A DNA stretch of 64,000 bases from Nevskiaceae bacterium (lineage in GTDB: Bacteria > Pseudomonadota > Gammaproteobacteria > Nevskiales > Nevskiaceae): positions 292,846 to 356,845 of the forward strand of contig SCRT01000012.1 in NCBI GenBank assembly GCA_004298465.1. The letters are read 5' to 3'. Below the pieces are notes generated by a model that saw nothing but the letters and a program-made list of their open reading frames with translations, was not told where the DNA came from and searched no databases. Position 1 is the first letter of the stretch. Each line of letters begins with the position of its first letter. A program made the position numbers and the translations under genes. Shown one piece after another: positions 49,190 to 59,448 of the stretch.

Positions 49190-50056
49190 ATGGATTGTCC
49201 CGATGCCGGCACCGCCCGGCTGCTCATCAGCTGCCCGGATCGGCCGGGCATCGTCGCCGGCGTGACCGGCTTGCTGCATGCCCGCGGCTTCAACATCACT
49301 GCGCTGGATCAGTATTCCACCGATCCGCGCGACGGCCGCTTCTTCATGCGCCTGGAATTCCAGCTCGGAAGCGCGGGCGAGCCGGAAGCCCTGGCGGACG
49401 CCTTTGCAACACAGGTGGCGCAGGGCTTCGACATGACCTGGCAACTGGGCTACAGCGCGCAGCGCCGCCGCATGGCAATCCTCGTCTCGCGCCACGACCA
49501 TGCGCTGATGGAGCTGCTGTGGCGCTGGGCGCGCGGGGAGCTGCCGGTGGACATTCCGCTGGTGATTTCCAACCATCCGGATCTGCGCGACGCGGTGGAA
49601 GGTTTCGGCGTGCGCTTCGAGCACGTCCCGGTGTTGCCGGACACCCACGAGGAGGCCGAGGCCCGCATGCTGGCCCTGCTGGAAAGGCAGGCTGAATTCC
49701 TCGTGCTGGCGCGCTACATGCGCATCCTGTCCGCTGCTTTCGTGGCCCGTTATCCGCTGCGCATCATCAACATCCATCACAGCTTCCTGCCGGCGTTCGC
49801 CGGCGCAGACCCCTACCGCCAGGCCCATGAGCACGGCGTGAAGCTGATCGGTGCCACGGCCCACTTCGTGACGCCGCAACTGGACCAGGGGCCGATCATC
49901 GAACAGGACACGGCACGCGTCTCACACCGCTTTTCCGTGGCGGAACTGCGCACGCTGGGCCGCGATCTGGAGCGGCGCGTACTGGCGCGCGCCGTGCGCT
50001 GTTACGTGGAAGACCGCATCCTCGTCCACGACAACAAGACCATCGTTTTTGACTGA
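49190..50056 (+). CDS. purU: Formyltetrahydrofolate deformylase
   Basis: A 288-residue enzyme: 10-formyl-THF + water to THF + formate, balancing one-carbon pools. The N-terminal ACT domain (LLISCPDRPGIVAGVTGLLHARGFNI, STDPRDGRFFMRLEF, residues 8-90) is followed by the formyltransferase domain: RMAILVSRHDHALMELLWRW, VISNHPDL, LARYMRILSAAFV, the catalytic IINIHHSFLPAFAGADPYRQAH, and HFVTPQLDQGPIIEQD. The start MDCPDAG has GGAT upstream, a modest ribosome site. Confidence 0.94.
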   Translation: MDCPDAGTARLLISCPDRPGIVAGVTGLLHARGFNITALDQYSTDPRDGRFFMRLEFQLGSAGEPEALADAFATQVAQGFDMTWQLGYSAQRRRMAILVSRHDHALMELLWRWARGELPVDIPLVISNHPDLRDAVEGFGVRFEHVPVLPDTHEEAEARMLALLERQAEFLVLARYMRILSAAFVARYPLRIINIHHSFLPAFAGADPYRQAHEHGVKLIGATAHFVTPQLDQGPIIEQDTARVSHRFSVAELRTLGRDLERRVLARAVRCYVEDRILVHDNKTIVFD

Positions 50057-50075
50057 ACCCGCGTTCGGGCGAGGG

Positions 50076-50654
50076 TCAGTCTGCGGCTGGCTGGGGCAGG
50101 ACGAGCGTGAAGCTTTCCGCGCGATGAAAGTCGGGCTGCGGGGCGGCGTGGTGCAGCGCCCAATACGAACGGCGGCCATCGCAGGTTTCGAGCACGGCGC
50201 TGAGGCCGAGGTGCAGCAGGCCGGCCGTGGCCAACGCCGGCGGCAGGGGCTGGCGCACGCTCAACACGAGGTGGGCGGCGCCACGGCTGGCGGAAATCTG
50301 TGGCGCTTGGCGCGCATCAGTCGTGTTGTCCGCCGCGCGATACGTGGTGAACGCGTAACTGGCCCAGGCGCCGCTGGGTGCGTAGTTGAACTCGCGATAG
50401 CCGGGGCCGCCGTCTGCCTGCATGAAGGCCTCAAAGCAGGTCCGTTCCCACAGCTGGCTGCCGGGCGTGACGGCGGTGAAAGCGGGCAGCGCCAGCGTGT
50501 CCAGCGCGCCTTGCAGGAAGTACAGCAGTTGCAGGCCGTCGTTATGCCATTCCACGGAGACTTCCAGCGTGCAGGCCGGGGCGGACGCGTCGTGGAAAGG
50601 AACCAGCCGCAGGCGCGGAGCACCGCCGCAGCCACGGAAAGGGGAATCAGTCAT
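50076..50654 (-). CDS. DOMON-like domain protein
   Basis: 192 residues, soluble, no signal peptide. The core WERTCFEAFMQADGGPGYREFNYAPSGAWASYAFTTYR fits DOMON-like proteins, beta-sandwich carbohydrate/haem-binding folds (FEAFL...YxEFNxxPSGxWaaYxF). Ligand unknown. It is convergent with purU (19 bp) and faces the SDR gene. Confidence 0.75.
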   Translation of the reverse strand: MTDSPFRGCGGAPRLRLVPFHDASAPACTLEVSVEWHNDGLQLLYFLQGALDTLALPAFTAVTPGSQLWERTCFEAFMQADGGPGYREFNYAPSGAWASYAFTTYRAADNTTDARQAPQISASRGAAHLVLSVRQPLPPALATAGLLHLGLSAVLETCDGRRSYWALHHAAPQPDFHRAESFTLVLPQPAAD

Positions 50655-50825
50655 GAAGTTGGGTTGGGTTTGCGGGCGGGGGATGGCAACAGCACGAACT
50701 GTAGCGGCTGGCGCGCGCGCCGACGTTGATGCTCGTGCCTACCCCACGTTCAAACCGGAAGATTCTTGAGGTTTTGTGCCGTGCGCACGACGATGGGGTT
50801 CTCATTTTGCAAACGCGGAGCGGAA

Positions 50826-51776
50826 ATGAAAGCCGAATGGACGGTTGCGCACATGCCCGGACAGACGGGCCGGCTCGTCGTCGTCACCGGCGCCAACGGT
50901 GGCCTGGGGCGCGAAACCTGCAAGGCGCTGGCCCGCGCTGGGGCCACGGTGGTGATGGCCTGCCGCGACGCGGGCAAGGGCGAAGCTGCCGCCGCCTTGA
51001 TCCGTGCGGAAGTTCCAGGCGCGAAGCTGGAAGTGGTGCCGCTGGATCTTGCAAAACTGGCCTCGATTCGCGCTTTTGCGGCGGGCTTTATCCAGCACCA
51101 TGAACGGCTTGATCTGCTCATCAACAACGCCGGCATCATCGGCATGCCGCTGCGGCGCACGGTGGACGGTTTCGAGTCGATGATGGCCACCGACTGCCTT
51201 GGCCATTTCGCGCTCACCGGCCTGCTGCTCGACCGGCTCATGGCCGCGTCCACCGCGCGGGTGGTGGCCGTTGGCACCAGCAGCCAGCCACACGGCTGGG
51301 GGCGGATCGACCCGGACGACCTCAACTGGCAACGCCGCCGCTTCAACAGCCTGCGCGCAACCCTGCAGGCCAAGCTGGCCTTCCAACTGTGCACGTTCGA
51401 ACTCGCACGAAGGCTGGCGGAACAGAGTCGGAGCCAGGTCGCAGCGCTGGTGGCGCACCCCGGCATCGCGGACACCGACGTGTCGCTGGCCGGCCCGCGC
51501 GTGGCTGGGGCGATGCTGAAACTGCGGCTGCTGCACGGCTTCAACCGCGTGTTCACCCAGCCTGCCGCCGCTGGCGCCTTGCCGACCCTGTACGCTGCCA
51601 CCGACCCTGCGGCGCACAGCGGCGACTACATCGGCCCGGACGGATTTCTGGAGTTGCGTGGCGCCCCGAAGCGCCTGAAAGCCGGCGCGATCATGCGCGA
51701 CCGGGCGCTGGCGGCGCGGCTGTGGGCGTGCGCCGAGGCCCTCACCGGCGTGCGCTACCTTTCGTCTGGCGCGTAA
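50826..51776 (+). CDS. Short-chain dehydrogenase/reductase-like protein lacking catalytic Tyr
   Basis: 316 residues. The start MKAEWTV follows GGAG. The Rossmann motif TGANGGLGRETCKAL (TGxxxGxG) and INNAGIIGMPL (NNAG) place it with retinol-dehydrogenase-like SDRs. The catalytic block reads RATLQAKLAFQL where relatives read AYGQSKLANLL: Lys is kept, but Thr stands in the Tyr position, and the preceding strand is VVAVGTSSQPHG. Oxidoreductase activity is therefore doubtful or altered. It overlaps no neighbour; the DUF167 gene starts 8 bp later. Confidence 0.85.
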   Translation: MKAEWTVAHMPGQTGRLVVVTGANGGLGRETCKALARAGATVVMACRDAGKGEAAAALIRAEVPGAKLEVVPLDLAKLASIRAFAAGFIQHHERLDLLINNAGIIGMPLRRTVDGFESMMATDCLGHFALTGLLLDRLMAASTARVVAVGTSSQPHGWGRIDPDDLNWQRRRFNSLRATLQAKLAFQLCTFELARRLAEQSRSQVAALVAHPGIADTDVSLAGPRVAGAMLKLRLLHGFNRVFTQPAAAGALPTLYAATDPAAHSGDYIGPDGFLELRGAPKRLKAGAIMRDRALAARLWACAEALTGVRYLSSGA

Positions 51777-51784
51777 GCAGCGCC

Positions 51785-52027
51785 ATGCCCGGCCAACCGA
51801 CGGCACAGATTCTGCGAGTGAAAGTGAAGCCGCGCGCGAAGGTGTCGGCGCTGACCCGGCAGGCGGACGGCAGCTGGCTGGCGCAGCTCAAGGCGCCGCC
51901 CGTGGATGGCAAGGCGAATGCGGAACTCGTCGCGTTGGTGGCGCGGCACTTCGGCGTGGCGCGTTCCGCGGTGCGCGTGAAATCCGGCGCCGGTGCGCGG
52001 CTCAAGCGGCTCAGCATCGAGGCTTGA
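51785..52027 (+). CDS. yggU: DUF167/YggU family protein
   Basis: 80 residues with the DUF167 pattern: LRVKVKPRAKVSAL, WLAQLKAPPVDGKANAELVALVARHFGVARSAVRVKSGAGARLKRLSI. A small alpha/beta protein of unknown function found widely in bacteria. It lies 8 bp after the SDR gene, probably in the same transcript, and is convergent with argB. Confidence 0.88.
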   Translation: MPGQPTAQILRVKVKPRAKVSALTRQADGSWLAQLKAPPVDGKANAELVALVARHFGVARSAVRVKSGAGARLKRLSIEA

Positions 52028-52036
52028 AGCTTTTCT

Positions 52037-53300
<1,264 letters not shown>

Positions 53301-53301
<1 letters not shown>

Positions 53302-53543
53302 TACGGCTTGTGATGTCGGGCGTGCAACTGGCGGAATACCATTTCGCCCGGGATTCCGGTCACGCTGCCGTCTTCCATTTCAGCGTCGCGGCGCTCCGCC
53401 TCCGCCAGCCACACCGGGCTCAATTCGGCTTCCGGCAGTGCAGAGAGGCTTTTGATCAGGGTGTGGGCAAGCTGCATCCGCGCCGCGGGTTGGAGCTGAA
53501 GCGCGGCTTCCTGCAAGGTCTGGGCGGAAGGATTCGCGTTCAT
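53301..53543 (-). CDS. Addiction module antitoxin (TIGR02574-like)
   Basis: 80 residues with the pattern of addiction-module antitoxins paired with RelE/ParE toxins: ALQLQPAARMQLAHTLIKSL, then PVWLAEAERRDAEMEDGSVTGIPGEMVF (WxxEaxRRxxexdxGxvxxipgeev). The frame is intact although its toxin is broken. It sits between dut and argB, a position held by algC in some relatives. Confidence 0.82.
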
Positions 53544-53587
53544 GGGTCGAGACTATACCTGTACCGTGGGTTGCGGCCAGTGGTGCT

Positions 53588-54040
53588 TCAGCCGCGCCCC
53601 GTATGCCCGAATCCACCAGCCCCGCGCGCGGTGGCCGTGAATTCTTCGACGCGTTCGAACTCGGCCTGCACCACCGGCACAATGACGAGCTGGGCGATGC
53701 GTTCGCCGGGTTCGAGCGTGAAGGCGGTCTGGCTGCGGTTCCAGCAGCTCACCATCAGCTGGCCCTGGTAGTCGGAGTCGATGAGGCCGACGAGGTTGCC
53801 GAGCACGATGCCGTGTTTGTGGCCGAGGCCGGAGCGCGGCAGGATGAGGGCTGCGAAGCCGGGGTCGGCGATGTGGATGGCGAGGCCGGTGGGAATGAGT
53901 TGCGTGGCGCCGGGGGCGAGCGTGAGCGGCGCGTCGAGGCAGGCGCGCAGGTCCAGCCCGGCGCTGCCCGGCGTGGCGTAGGCGGGCAGCGGCCAGGTGG
54001 TGCCGAGGCGCGGGTCGAGGATGCGGAACGGGATTTTCAT
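53588..54040 (-). CDS. dut: dUTP diphosphatase
   Basis: A 150-residue trimeric dUTPase: dUTP to dUMP + PPi, keeping uracil out of DNA and supplying dUMP. All five motifs are present: [63 protein letters not shown] and the C-terminal [15 protein letters not shown]. It overlaps the coaBC stop by 4 bases. Confidence 0.96.
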   Translation of the reverse strand: MKIPFRILDPRLGTTWPLPAYATPGSAGLDLRACLDAPLTLAPGATQLIPTGLAIHIADPGFAALILPRSGLGHKHGIVLGNLVGLIDSDYQGQLMVSCWNRSQTAFTLEPGERIAQLVIVPVVQAEFERVEEFTATARGAGGFGHTGRG

Positions 54041-55299
54041 GGTGCGGCGTGGGTCGGTTGCGCGGCGAAGCGTTCGGCAATGACGGCGACGAGCGCGGCC
54101 GCCAGCGTGGCCTTGTCCGCACGCGGCAGCAGGCGTTCGCCGCCGGGCCAGTAGACGTGCAGCTCGTTGTCGTCGGTGCTGAACGCGCGGCCTGCGGCTA
54201 CGGAATTCGCGGCAATCAGGTCCAGCCCCTTGCGGGCGATCTTCTTGTGGGCGTTCGCGGCGAGGTTCTCTGTTTCCGCCGCGAAGCCGGCGATGAACAG
54301 CTGTGGCTGTGCCTTGCGCACGGTGCTGATGATGTCGGGCGTGTGCACCAGTTCCAGCGTGAGCGTGGGCGTGGCGCTGCTTTTCTTGATCTTCTGCGGG
54401 GCCGGGTGCGGCAGGTGGAAATCCGCCACGGCGGCGGTGCCGACCAGCAGGTCGGCGTGTTCGCAGGCCGCCAGCGTGGCGGCGCACATTTCCTTCGCTG
54501 TCGTCACGTCAATGCGCCGCACGCCCGACGGCGTCGGACGCTGCACGGGGCCGGCGATCAGCGTGACTTCGGCGCCGGCATCCAGCAATGCCTGTGCCAC
54601 GGCAAAACCCTGCTTGCCGGACGACGGGTTGGAAAGGAAGCGCACCGGGTCGATGGCTTCCCGCGTCGGGCCGGCGGTGACGACGGCGTGTTTGCCGACC
54701 AAGGGGCGAGATTGGCGTTTGGAGATTGGAGATTCGCTATCCGATCTGCCCAGCACCGCTTCCGCAATCGCCTCCGGTTCCGCCATCCGCCCGGCGCCGA
54801 CTTCGCCGCAGGCTTGCTCGCCGCTGGCGGGGCCGGTGATGTGTACGCCGCGGCTGCGCAGCAGGGCGACGTTCGCCTGCGTGGCGGTGTTCGCCCACAT
54901 CAGCCGGTTCATGGCGGGGGCCACCCACAGCGGGCGGTCGCTGGCCAGGCACAGCGTGGTGGCGAGATCGTCCGCGAAGCCGTGGGCGAGGCGGGCGATG
55001 AAATTCGCCGTGGCGGGCGCCACCACCACCGCGTCCGCCCAGCGTGCGAGTTCGATATGCCCCATCGCCGCTTCCGCCTGCGCATCCCACAGGCTGTCGC
55101 GTACCGGGTGGCCGGATAGCGCCTGGAACGTGGCATGGCCGACAAAGTGCGCCACGCCGGCCGTTGTCACCACCTGCACGTCCACGCCGCGTTTCACGAG
55201 CGCGCGCACCAATTCCGCGGCCTTGTAGGCGGCAATGCCGGCGGTCACGATCAGCAGCACGCGCTGCGGGATGGTGTTGGCGTTTTCACGAAGTTTCAT
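54037..55299 (-). CDS. coaBC: Bifunctional phosphopantothenoylcysteine decarboxylase / phosphopantothenate-cysteine ligase
   Basis: A 420-residue flavoprotein catalysing two coenzyme A steps. CoaC part (1-183): [43 protein letters not shown] with catalytic His81, MNRLMW, and [15 protein letters not shown] with active Cys164. CoaB part (200-420): [25 protein letters not shown] and [23 protein letters not shown]. The linker (184-199, [16 protein letters not shown]) is encoded by a GGAGATTGGAGATTCGC-like repeat at about 54712-54738, resembling intergenic repeat motifs. coaD is at 6.2 kb. Confidence 0.95.
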   Translation of the reverse strand: MKLRENANTIPQRVLLIVTAGIAAYKAAELVRALVKRGVDVQVVTTAGVAHFVGHATFQALSGHPVRDSLWDAQAEAAMGHIELARWADAVVVAPATANFIARLAHGFADDLATTLCLASDRPLWVAPAMNRLMWANTATQANVALLRSRGVHITGPASGEQACGEVGAGRMAEPEAIAEAVLGRSDSESPISKRQSRPLVGKHAVVTAGPTREAIDPVRFLSNPSSGKQGFAVAQALLDAGAEVTLIAGPVQRPTPSGVRRIDVTTAKEMCAATLAACEHADLLVGTAAVADFHLPHPAPQKIKKSSATPTLTLELVHTPDIISTVRKAQPQLFIAGFAAETENLAANAHKKIARKGLDLIAANSVAAGRAFSTDDNELHVYWPGGERLLPRADKATLAAALVAVIAERFAAQPTHAAP

Positions 55300-55382
55300 G
55301 GGCGGATTGTAGCGGCGCGGGGCGAATGCACACGCCGTGCCGTGCTAGGCTGCGTTGCACTTGCAACGCTTTTGAGGGCGCC

Positions 55383-55652
55383 ATGAAATCCACCTCCTTT
55401 CCTTCACTGCGTGTCACCCCGGAATTCCGCAAGGCCGCCGAAAGCGTGCTGGAAGAAGGCGAAACGCTGTCCAGCTTTCTCGAAACCGCCGTGCGCAAGC
55501 AGATTCAATTCCGCCGCACGCACAAGGAATTCATCGCCCGTGGGTTGGCGGCGCGTGACGAGGCGCAGCGTACCGGGGTGTATTACACGGTGAATGAAGT
55601 GATGGATTCGCTGCGTGAGGTGGTCGAATCTGCCAAGCGCAAGCGAGTCTGA
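55383..55652 (+). CDS. YlcI/YnfO-type antitoxin
   Basis: 89 residues, ribbon-helix-helix-like: SLRVTPEFRKAAESVLEEGETLSSFLETAVRKQIQFRRTHKEFIARGLAARDEAQRTG. It resembles YlcI/YnfO-family proteins found with RelE/ParE toxins. It starts 83 bp from the divergent coaBC and ends 5 bp before the toxin gene. Likely DNA-binding and autoregulatory. Confidence 0.78.
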   Translation: MKSTSFPSLRVTPEFRKAAESVLEEGETLSSFLETAVRKQIQFRRTHKEFIARGLAARDEAQRTGVYYTVNEVMDSLREVVESAKRKRV

Positions 55653-55657
55653 AGCTC

Positions 55658-55957
55658 GTGACCTGCCGGGTGCTGTTTACCCAGGCTGCGCGGGATGACA
55701 TCGTGCGGCTGCACCGCTTTCTGGCGGAGCGGAATGTCACCGCCGCAGATGCGGCGCTTGTGACGATTGCGGAGGCTTGGGAAAGACTCCGCGACATGCC
55801 CTTCGCCTGTCGCAAGGCCGACGCGGATACCCCGTTTCTGCGTGAACTCATCATCCCCTTTGGTCACACCGGATACGTCGCCCTGTTCGAGATTGACGAT
55901 GCTGAAACCGTCACGGTGCTCGCCGTGCGTCATCAGCGGGAAGAGGATTGTCACTAG
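55658..55957 (+). CDS. RelE/ParE family toxin
   Basis: 99 residues, GTG start. RVLFTQAARDDIVRLHRFLAERN, AWERLRDMPFACRKADADTPFLRELIIPFGHTGYVALFEIDD and VTVLAVRHQREEDCH follow the ParE pattern (beta-strand, two helices, beta-sheet with the C-terminal AVRHQREDDY block). Gyrase poisoning or mRNA cleavage cannot be told apart from sequence. It forms an intact toxin-antitoxin pair with the preceding gene, at the left edge of the defence island. Confidence 0.85.
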   Translation: MTCRVLFTQAARDDIVRLHRFLAERNVTAADAALVTIAEAWERLRDMPFACRKADADTPFLRELIIPFGHTGYVALFEIDDAETVTVLAVRHQREEDCH

Positions 55958-56100
55958 CATTTCGTTAACGAAGTTCGCGCGGCGCATTGAACGTGATATG
56001 CCGACGGGTCGTGGCCAGAAAATGGTTGATGTGGCTCGGCAGCACAGCGTGCTGCAGGCTGTAGTGGGAATGTCGATCCATTCCACGTCCAGCTTGTCTA

Positions 56101-57522
56101 TCAAATGTCTTCTTGGTCAGAAGCTTCTCCACGACAGGCTCGCTCGATACGCATTGACGAATACAGTGCGCCTAGGTCCGTACTCTTCACGCGCAGCTGG
56201 CTCCTGCGCTTCGTCTTCGGTGCCGGCGATGACACACCCTCGAGCTTGATGCCCGGATCGTAGTAGACCGTTCCGCGCATCAGGGCTCGCAGGAACCTGC
56301 GGAACTCGGCACCTTCCGCGAGCGTGATCTCGTTTCCGTACCGGTACTCGAGGCCCGGCTTCCTGCGCATCTGGCAGGGAATGTACGCGGTGTGCGTGTG
56401 CTTCCGCTTCCAGTGATCCAGCAGCTTGGCGAAGGACCACGAGGCGGCCACTGTCCCGCCGGCGTCAGCGAGGAGCAGGGCTCCCGCCCCGGTGAAGGTC
56501 CCGGAATCGCCGTCATATCCTTCGAGGTGCATCGCCAGGTGCGTGTCGGCATGAGCCTGCATCCCGCATCGGTAGATGCCGCCGAAGTTGAGCCGGTCGG
56601 GGCGGCCCTGCTTGTCCCTGTATCCCCAGTGCCGGATGAAGGATCCGATTCCCTGCGTGACGTAGGCTCCGCCGTCGGGTTCCGGTGTCATCAGCGTCAC
56701 GGTGCTGGTACCCGGCCTGTCGATGTCGGGCACGGCCCGGGTCTTGAGCTCCCACTCCATGAAGTCGGGTTCCGCCACGCCGTTGGCCTGGATTCCCAGC
56801 CTTGCCTCGAGCGTGTATCCACCGCAGTTGCTTCCGCGGCAGTCGCGCTCGATCCCGTCCTTTCCGAGTATCCGTGCAGATATCCACCCCTGGCGGTGGA
56901 TGCTGCACAGCCGTTCCATCAGTTCCTCCAGGCCCGATCGGCTGGATTGCGTGTCGAGGCGGAGCCGGGCGAACACGCCCCGCCTGTCCGGGATGTCGAG
57001 CGAGGCGAATTCACGGGCGGCAGCCGATTCCGGCGGCACGCAGAGTGCGAACAGGGTGCCGTCATGGCGCGGGGCGAGGAACAGCAGCCGACCCGGGTCG
57101 TGGCCCCGCTGGTTCTCGTTCATGAGGAACGACGGGGCGTTGTCGGCGCCGGCGAGGAATCCCGACAGCCGGACTTCCGGATATTGCGGATAGGCAATCA
57201 GCTTCGCCGCTCGGACCGGTTCCACGGCGCCGCCCGGGGTGATCCAGGCCATCCTGACCGGGAAGCGGAAGATCGGTCCTCTCCGTCCGGTCCCCTTGCC
57301 GGATGTCGAGGGGACCGGTTCGACGCTTCCCGTCGGAATCCATGCCATCTCCGACACGTCCTGTGCCACGTAGATCTGCTGCTTGCTGTTGTTGTTGGTG
57401 CCGAGCACCTTGCAGAAGAGCTGGTCCGCTCCCTGCTCCCGGAACATCCGCCGGATGGTGTCGAGCGTCAGGCCGTTCAGCCAGCGCTCATGGCCGAGGA
57501 ACTCTTGCGGGGTCATGCCCAT
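56101..57522 (-). CDS. MvaI/BcnI-family type II restriction endonuclease
   Basis: 473 residues; the start MGMTPQEF has GAAGG upstream and overlaps vsr by 35 bases. The catalytic site is PDFMEWELKT: Asp253-x4-Glu258-x-Lys260, the exact D-x4-E-x-K spacing of MvaI/BcnI. Sequence around it (GYTLEARLGIQANGVAEP; TVTLMTPEPDGG) also fits. MvaI itself is about 246 residues; here a further ~200-residue N-terminal domain is present. Its LGTNNNSKQQIYVAQD resembles effector-domain sequences of other restriction enzymes, so it may bind DNA. With a Dcm-like methylase next door the target is probably CCWGG or similar (inferred). Confidence 0.85.
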   Translation of the reverse strand: MGMTPQEFLGHERWLNGLTLDTIRRMFREQGADQLFCKVLGTNNNSKQQIYVAQDVSEMAWIPTGSVEPVPSTSGKGTGRRGPIFRFPVRMAWITPGGAVEPVRAAKLIAYPQYPEVRLSGFLAGADNAPSFLMNENQRGHDPGRLLFLAPRHDGTLFALCVPPESAAAREFASLDIPDRRGVFARLRLDTQSSRSGLEELMERLCSIHRQGWISARILGKDGIERDCRGSNCGGYTLEARLGIQANGVAEPDFMEWELKTRAVPDIDRPGTSTVTLMTPEPDGGAYVTQGIGSFIRHWGYRDKQGRPDRLNFGGIYRCGMQAHADTHLAMHLEGYDGDSGTFTGAGALLLADAGGTVAASWSFAKLLDHWKRKHTHTAYIPCQMRRKPGLEYRYGNEITLAEGAEFRRFLRALMRGTVYYDPGIKLEGVSSPAPKTKRRSQLRVKSTDLGALYSSMRIERACRGEASDQEDI

Positions 57523-57943
57523 GCGATCCTTCCACTGGAATCCGGGTGACACGATCGTACAGGGCCGCCATCGTCCCGGGGCCGATCTCGCACTCCCAGA
57601 CCACGAGCACGCGCCAGCCACCGGAAATGAGCTCCCTGCGCACCTGCTCGTCGCGTCTCGTGTTGGCGGCGAACTTTGCCCGCCAGAATTCCGGCCGGGT
57701 TGCCGGCGTGGTCGCGTATTGGCAGCCGGGATGGCGGTGCCAGAAGCAGCCGTGGACGAAGATGACGGCATGCCAGCGCGGCAGCACGATGTCGGGCCGG
57801 CCCGGCAGGTCGCGGGGCGCGATGCGGTAGCGCAGCCCGCGGGCGTGGAGGTACCGGCGCACGGCCAGCTCCGGCTTCGTGTCGCGTCCGCGGATCCCGG
57901 CCATCATTCGGCTCCGCGTGGCGCGGTCCACCACGTCGGTCAT
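57488..57943 (-). CDS. vsr: Very short patch repair endonuclease Vsr
   Basis: A 151-residue nicking enzyme that repairs T:G mismatches formed when 5-methylcytosine deaminates. Marks: [57 protein letters not shown] with the catalytic Asp and His, [29 protein letters not shown]. It overlaps the methylase stop by 4 bases and the endonuclease gene by 35, so the three are one operon. Its presence supports a C5-methylating partner. Confidence 0.96.
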   Translation of the reverse strand: MTDVVDRATRSRMMAGIRGRDTKPELAVRRYLHARGLRYRIAPRDLPGRPDIVLPRWHAVIFVHGCFWHRHPGCQYATTPATRPEFWRAKFAANTRRDEQVRRELISGGWRVLVVWECEIGPGTMAALYDRVTRIPVEGSHGHDPARVPRP

Positions 57944-59202
57944 CGGGCTCCGGCGGCGACGAACAGCGGCTGCTGGAAGACGCCCTGCTCGCGGCCGGCC
58001 TTGATCGCCAGGACGCGCGGGACGACGATGCGGGCGACCTCGCGGAATACCGGGACCACGACGCTGTTGCCGAACTGCCGGTAGGCCTGCGTGTCGCTGA
58101 CCGGGATGCCGAAGGAGTCGTTGTAGCCCATGAGCCGGGCGCACTCGCGGGGGGTCAGGCGGCGCGGCCGCCGTCGCCCGCCCTGCCGGATCAGGATCTC
58201 CGATCCGTCCTTGTAGTAGCGGGCCGACAATGTACGGGCCACATCCTCCGGGCCGACGAGGCCGAAGCCGAACCCGTGCCCTGCGGCGCGGTGCTTCGCC
58301 GCGTAGTCCTGCAGGTACTGCCACAGCTTCGGGCTCAGGGTGTACTTCGGATCGACCTTCCCCTTCGGCCCTGACGTGTACGGCGGTTCGGCCGGCTCGC
58401 TGCCGTCCTCGGGGTGCAGGATGGAGGCCAGCCGCGGCCCCTGCGCGGGCAGCTGCAGATCATCCCAGGAGAAGTCGGTCGGATCGCGGAAACCGACGAT
58501 GACAATGCGCTCCCGATGCTGAGGCACGAACCCGCGCCCGTCGATGATCCGGTAATGGACCTGGTAGCCGAGGTCCGCTTCCAGCACACGCTGGATGACG
58601 CGGAAGGTGTTGCCCTTGTCGTGGCTCTTCAGGTTCTTGACGTTCTCCAGCACGAAGGCGGCCGGCTGCTTCTCTTTGATGATGCGTGCCACATCGAAGA
58701 ACAGCGTGCCCTGCGTCTCGTCGGCGAAGCCGTGCTTGCGGCCGAGGGAGTTCTTCTTGGACACGCCGGCGATGCTGAACGGCTGGCAGGGGAAACCGGC
58801 CAGGAGCACATCATGATCCGGGATGTCCGCTGCCTCGATCCTCGTGATGTCGCCGACAAAGTGGTCTGCTGCCTCGGGATAGTTGTCGAGGTAGGTCTTC
58901 CTTGCCCAGTCGTTCCATTCGCTCGTAAACACGCAGCGTCCGCCGTGGGTGGCAAAGCCGCGGCGGATTCCGCCGATACCGGCGAACAGGTCGACGAAGG
59001 TGAAGGTCTCGTTCTCGGGAAGCGGACCGGTCGCATGGGGCGTGAAGCGGAAGCGCATCGCGTCCGCCGCGTAGGGGGGCGGCTCGCGCTCCCCGGTCTC
59101 CCAGCGCGCCAGCGTGCGCACGGAGACTTCCATGCGCTCGGCAATTTCCTTGTAGGTGTAGCGGCCGTGGAGGCCGGAGAGCAAGGTCGAGACATCGTTC
59201 AT
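57940..59202 (-). CDS. dcm: DNA (cytosine-5-)-methyltransferase, Dcm/M.EcoRII-like
   Basis: 420 residues. Residues about 13-42 are an XRE-type helix-turn-helix ([28 protein letters not shown]), which could repress its own promoter. Then methylase motifs: [15 protein letters not shown] (I), [25 protein letters not shown] (IV, catalytic Cys), [16 protein letters not shown] (VI), [12 protein letters not shown] (VIII) and [13 protein letters not shown] (X). The block [15 protein letters not shown]...[14 protein letters not shown] is very close to E. coli Dcm and M.EcoRII, so CCWGG methylation is likely but inferred. First gene of the methylase-vsr-endonuclease operon. Confidence 0.95.
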   Translation of the reverse strand: MNDVSTLLSGLHGRYTYKEIAERMEVSVRTLARWETGEREPPPYAADAMRFRFTPHATGPLPENETFTFVDLFAGIGGIRRGFATHGGRCVFTSEWNDWARKTYLDNYPEAADHFVGDITRIEAADIPDHDVLLAGFPCQPFSIAGVSKKNSLGRKHGFADETQGTLFFDVARIIKEKQPAAFVLENVKNLKSHDKGNTFRVIQRVLEADLGYQVHYRIIDGRGFVPQHRERIVIVGFRDPTDFSWDDLQLPAQGPRLASILHPEDGSEPAEPPYTSGPKGKVDPKYTLSPKLWQYLQDYAAKHRAAGHGFGFGLVGPEDVARTLSARYYKDGSEILIRQGGRRRPRRLTPRECARLMGYNDSFGIPVSDTQAYRQFGNSVVVPVFREVARIVVPRVLAIKAGREQGVFQQPLFVAAGAR

Positions 59203-59217
59203 GGCATGTCACACGGG

Positions 59218-59246
59218 AAGACATGGTGCCAGTGTGTCCTTATAAT
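59218..59246 (+). promoter_or_regulatory. Putative sigma-70 promoter facing the small ORF and protease
   Basis: AAGACA, 17 bp, TATAAT: a perfect -10 box and a 4/6 -35 box. It lies 22 bp before the ATG of a 48-codon ORF and immediately upstream of the divergent methylase gene start, so the two units share this 65-bp control region. The methylase HTH could act here. Confidence 0.6.
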
Positions 59247-59267
59247 GGCCCAGAAGCAAGGAGCTGC

Positions 59268-59414
59268 ATGGAACATGCCCCTGAAGTGACGCGGTATGTC
59301 GAGCAGGTGCATCTGGAGCGATGCTCGGTATCGAGACCGTTGTTCGTCCTGAGATACATTGGCCGCTGGTTCGTCACTCGGTCGATGGTGGAGAGACGCG
59401 AGGCATGGAGGTGA
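59268..59414 (+). CDS. Small ORF (48 codons) with strong initiation signals
   Basis: The ATG is preceded by AAGGAG at 5-base spacing and by a consensus-like promoter. The 48-residue product (MEHAPEVTRYVEQVHLERCS...RREAWR) is basic with no recognised domain. It ends 35 bp before the protease gene. It could be a leader peptide, a small partner of the protease, or chance; coding status is uncertain because of its size. Confidence 0.4.
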   Translation: MEHAPEVTRYVEQVHLERCSVSRPLFVLRYIGRWFVTRSMVERREAWR

Positions 59415-59448
59415 ATGACTATGGTTCCGTCTGGCGGTGGGCGGGGTC

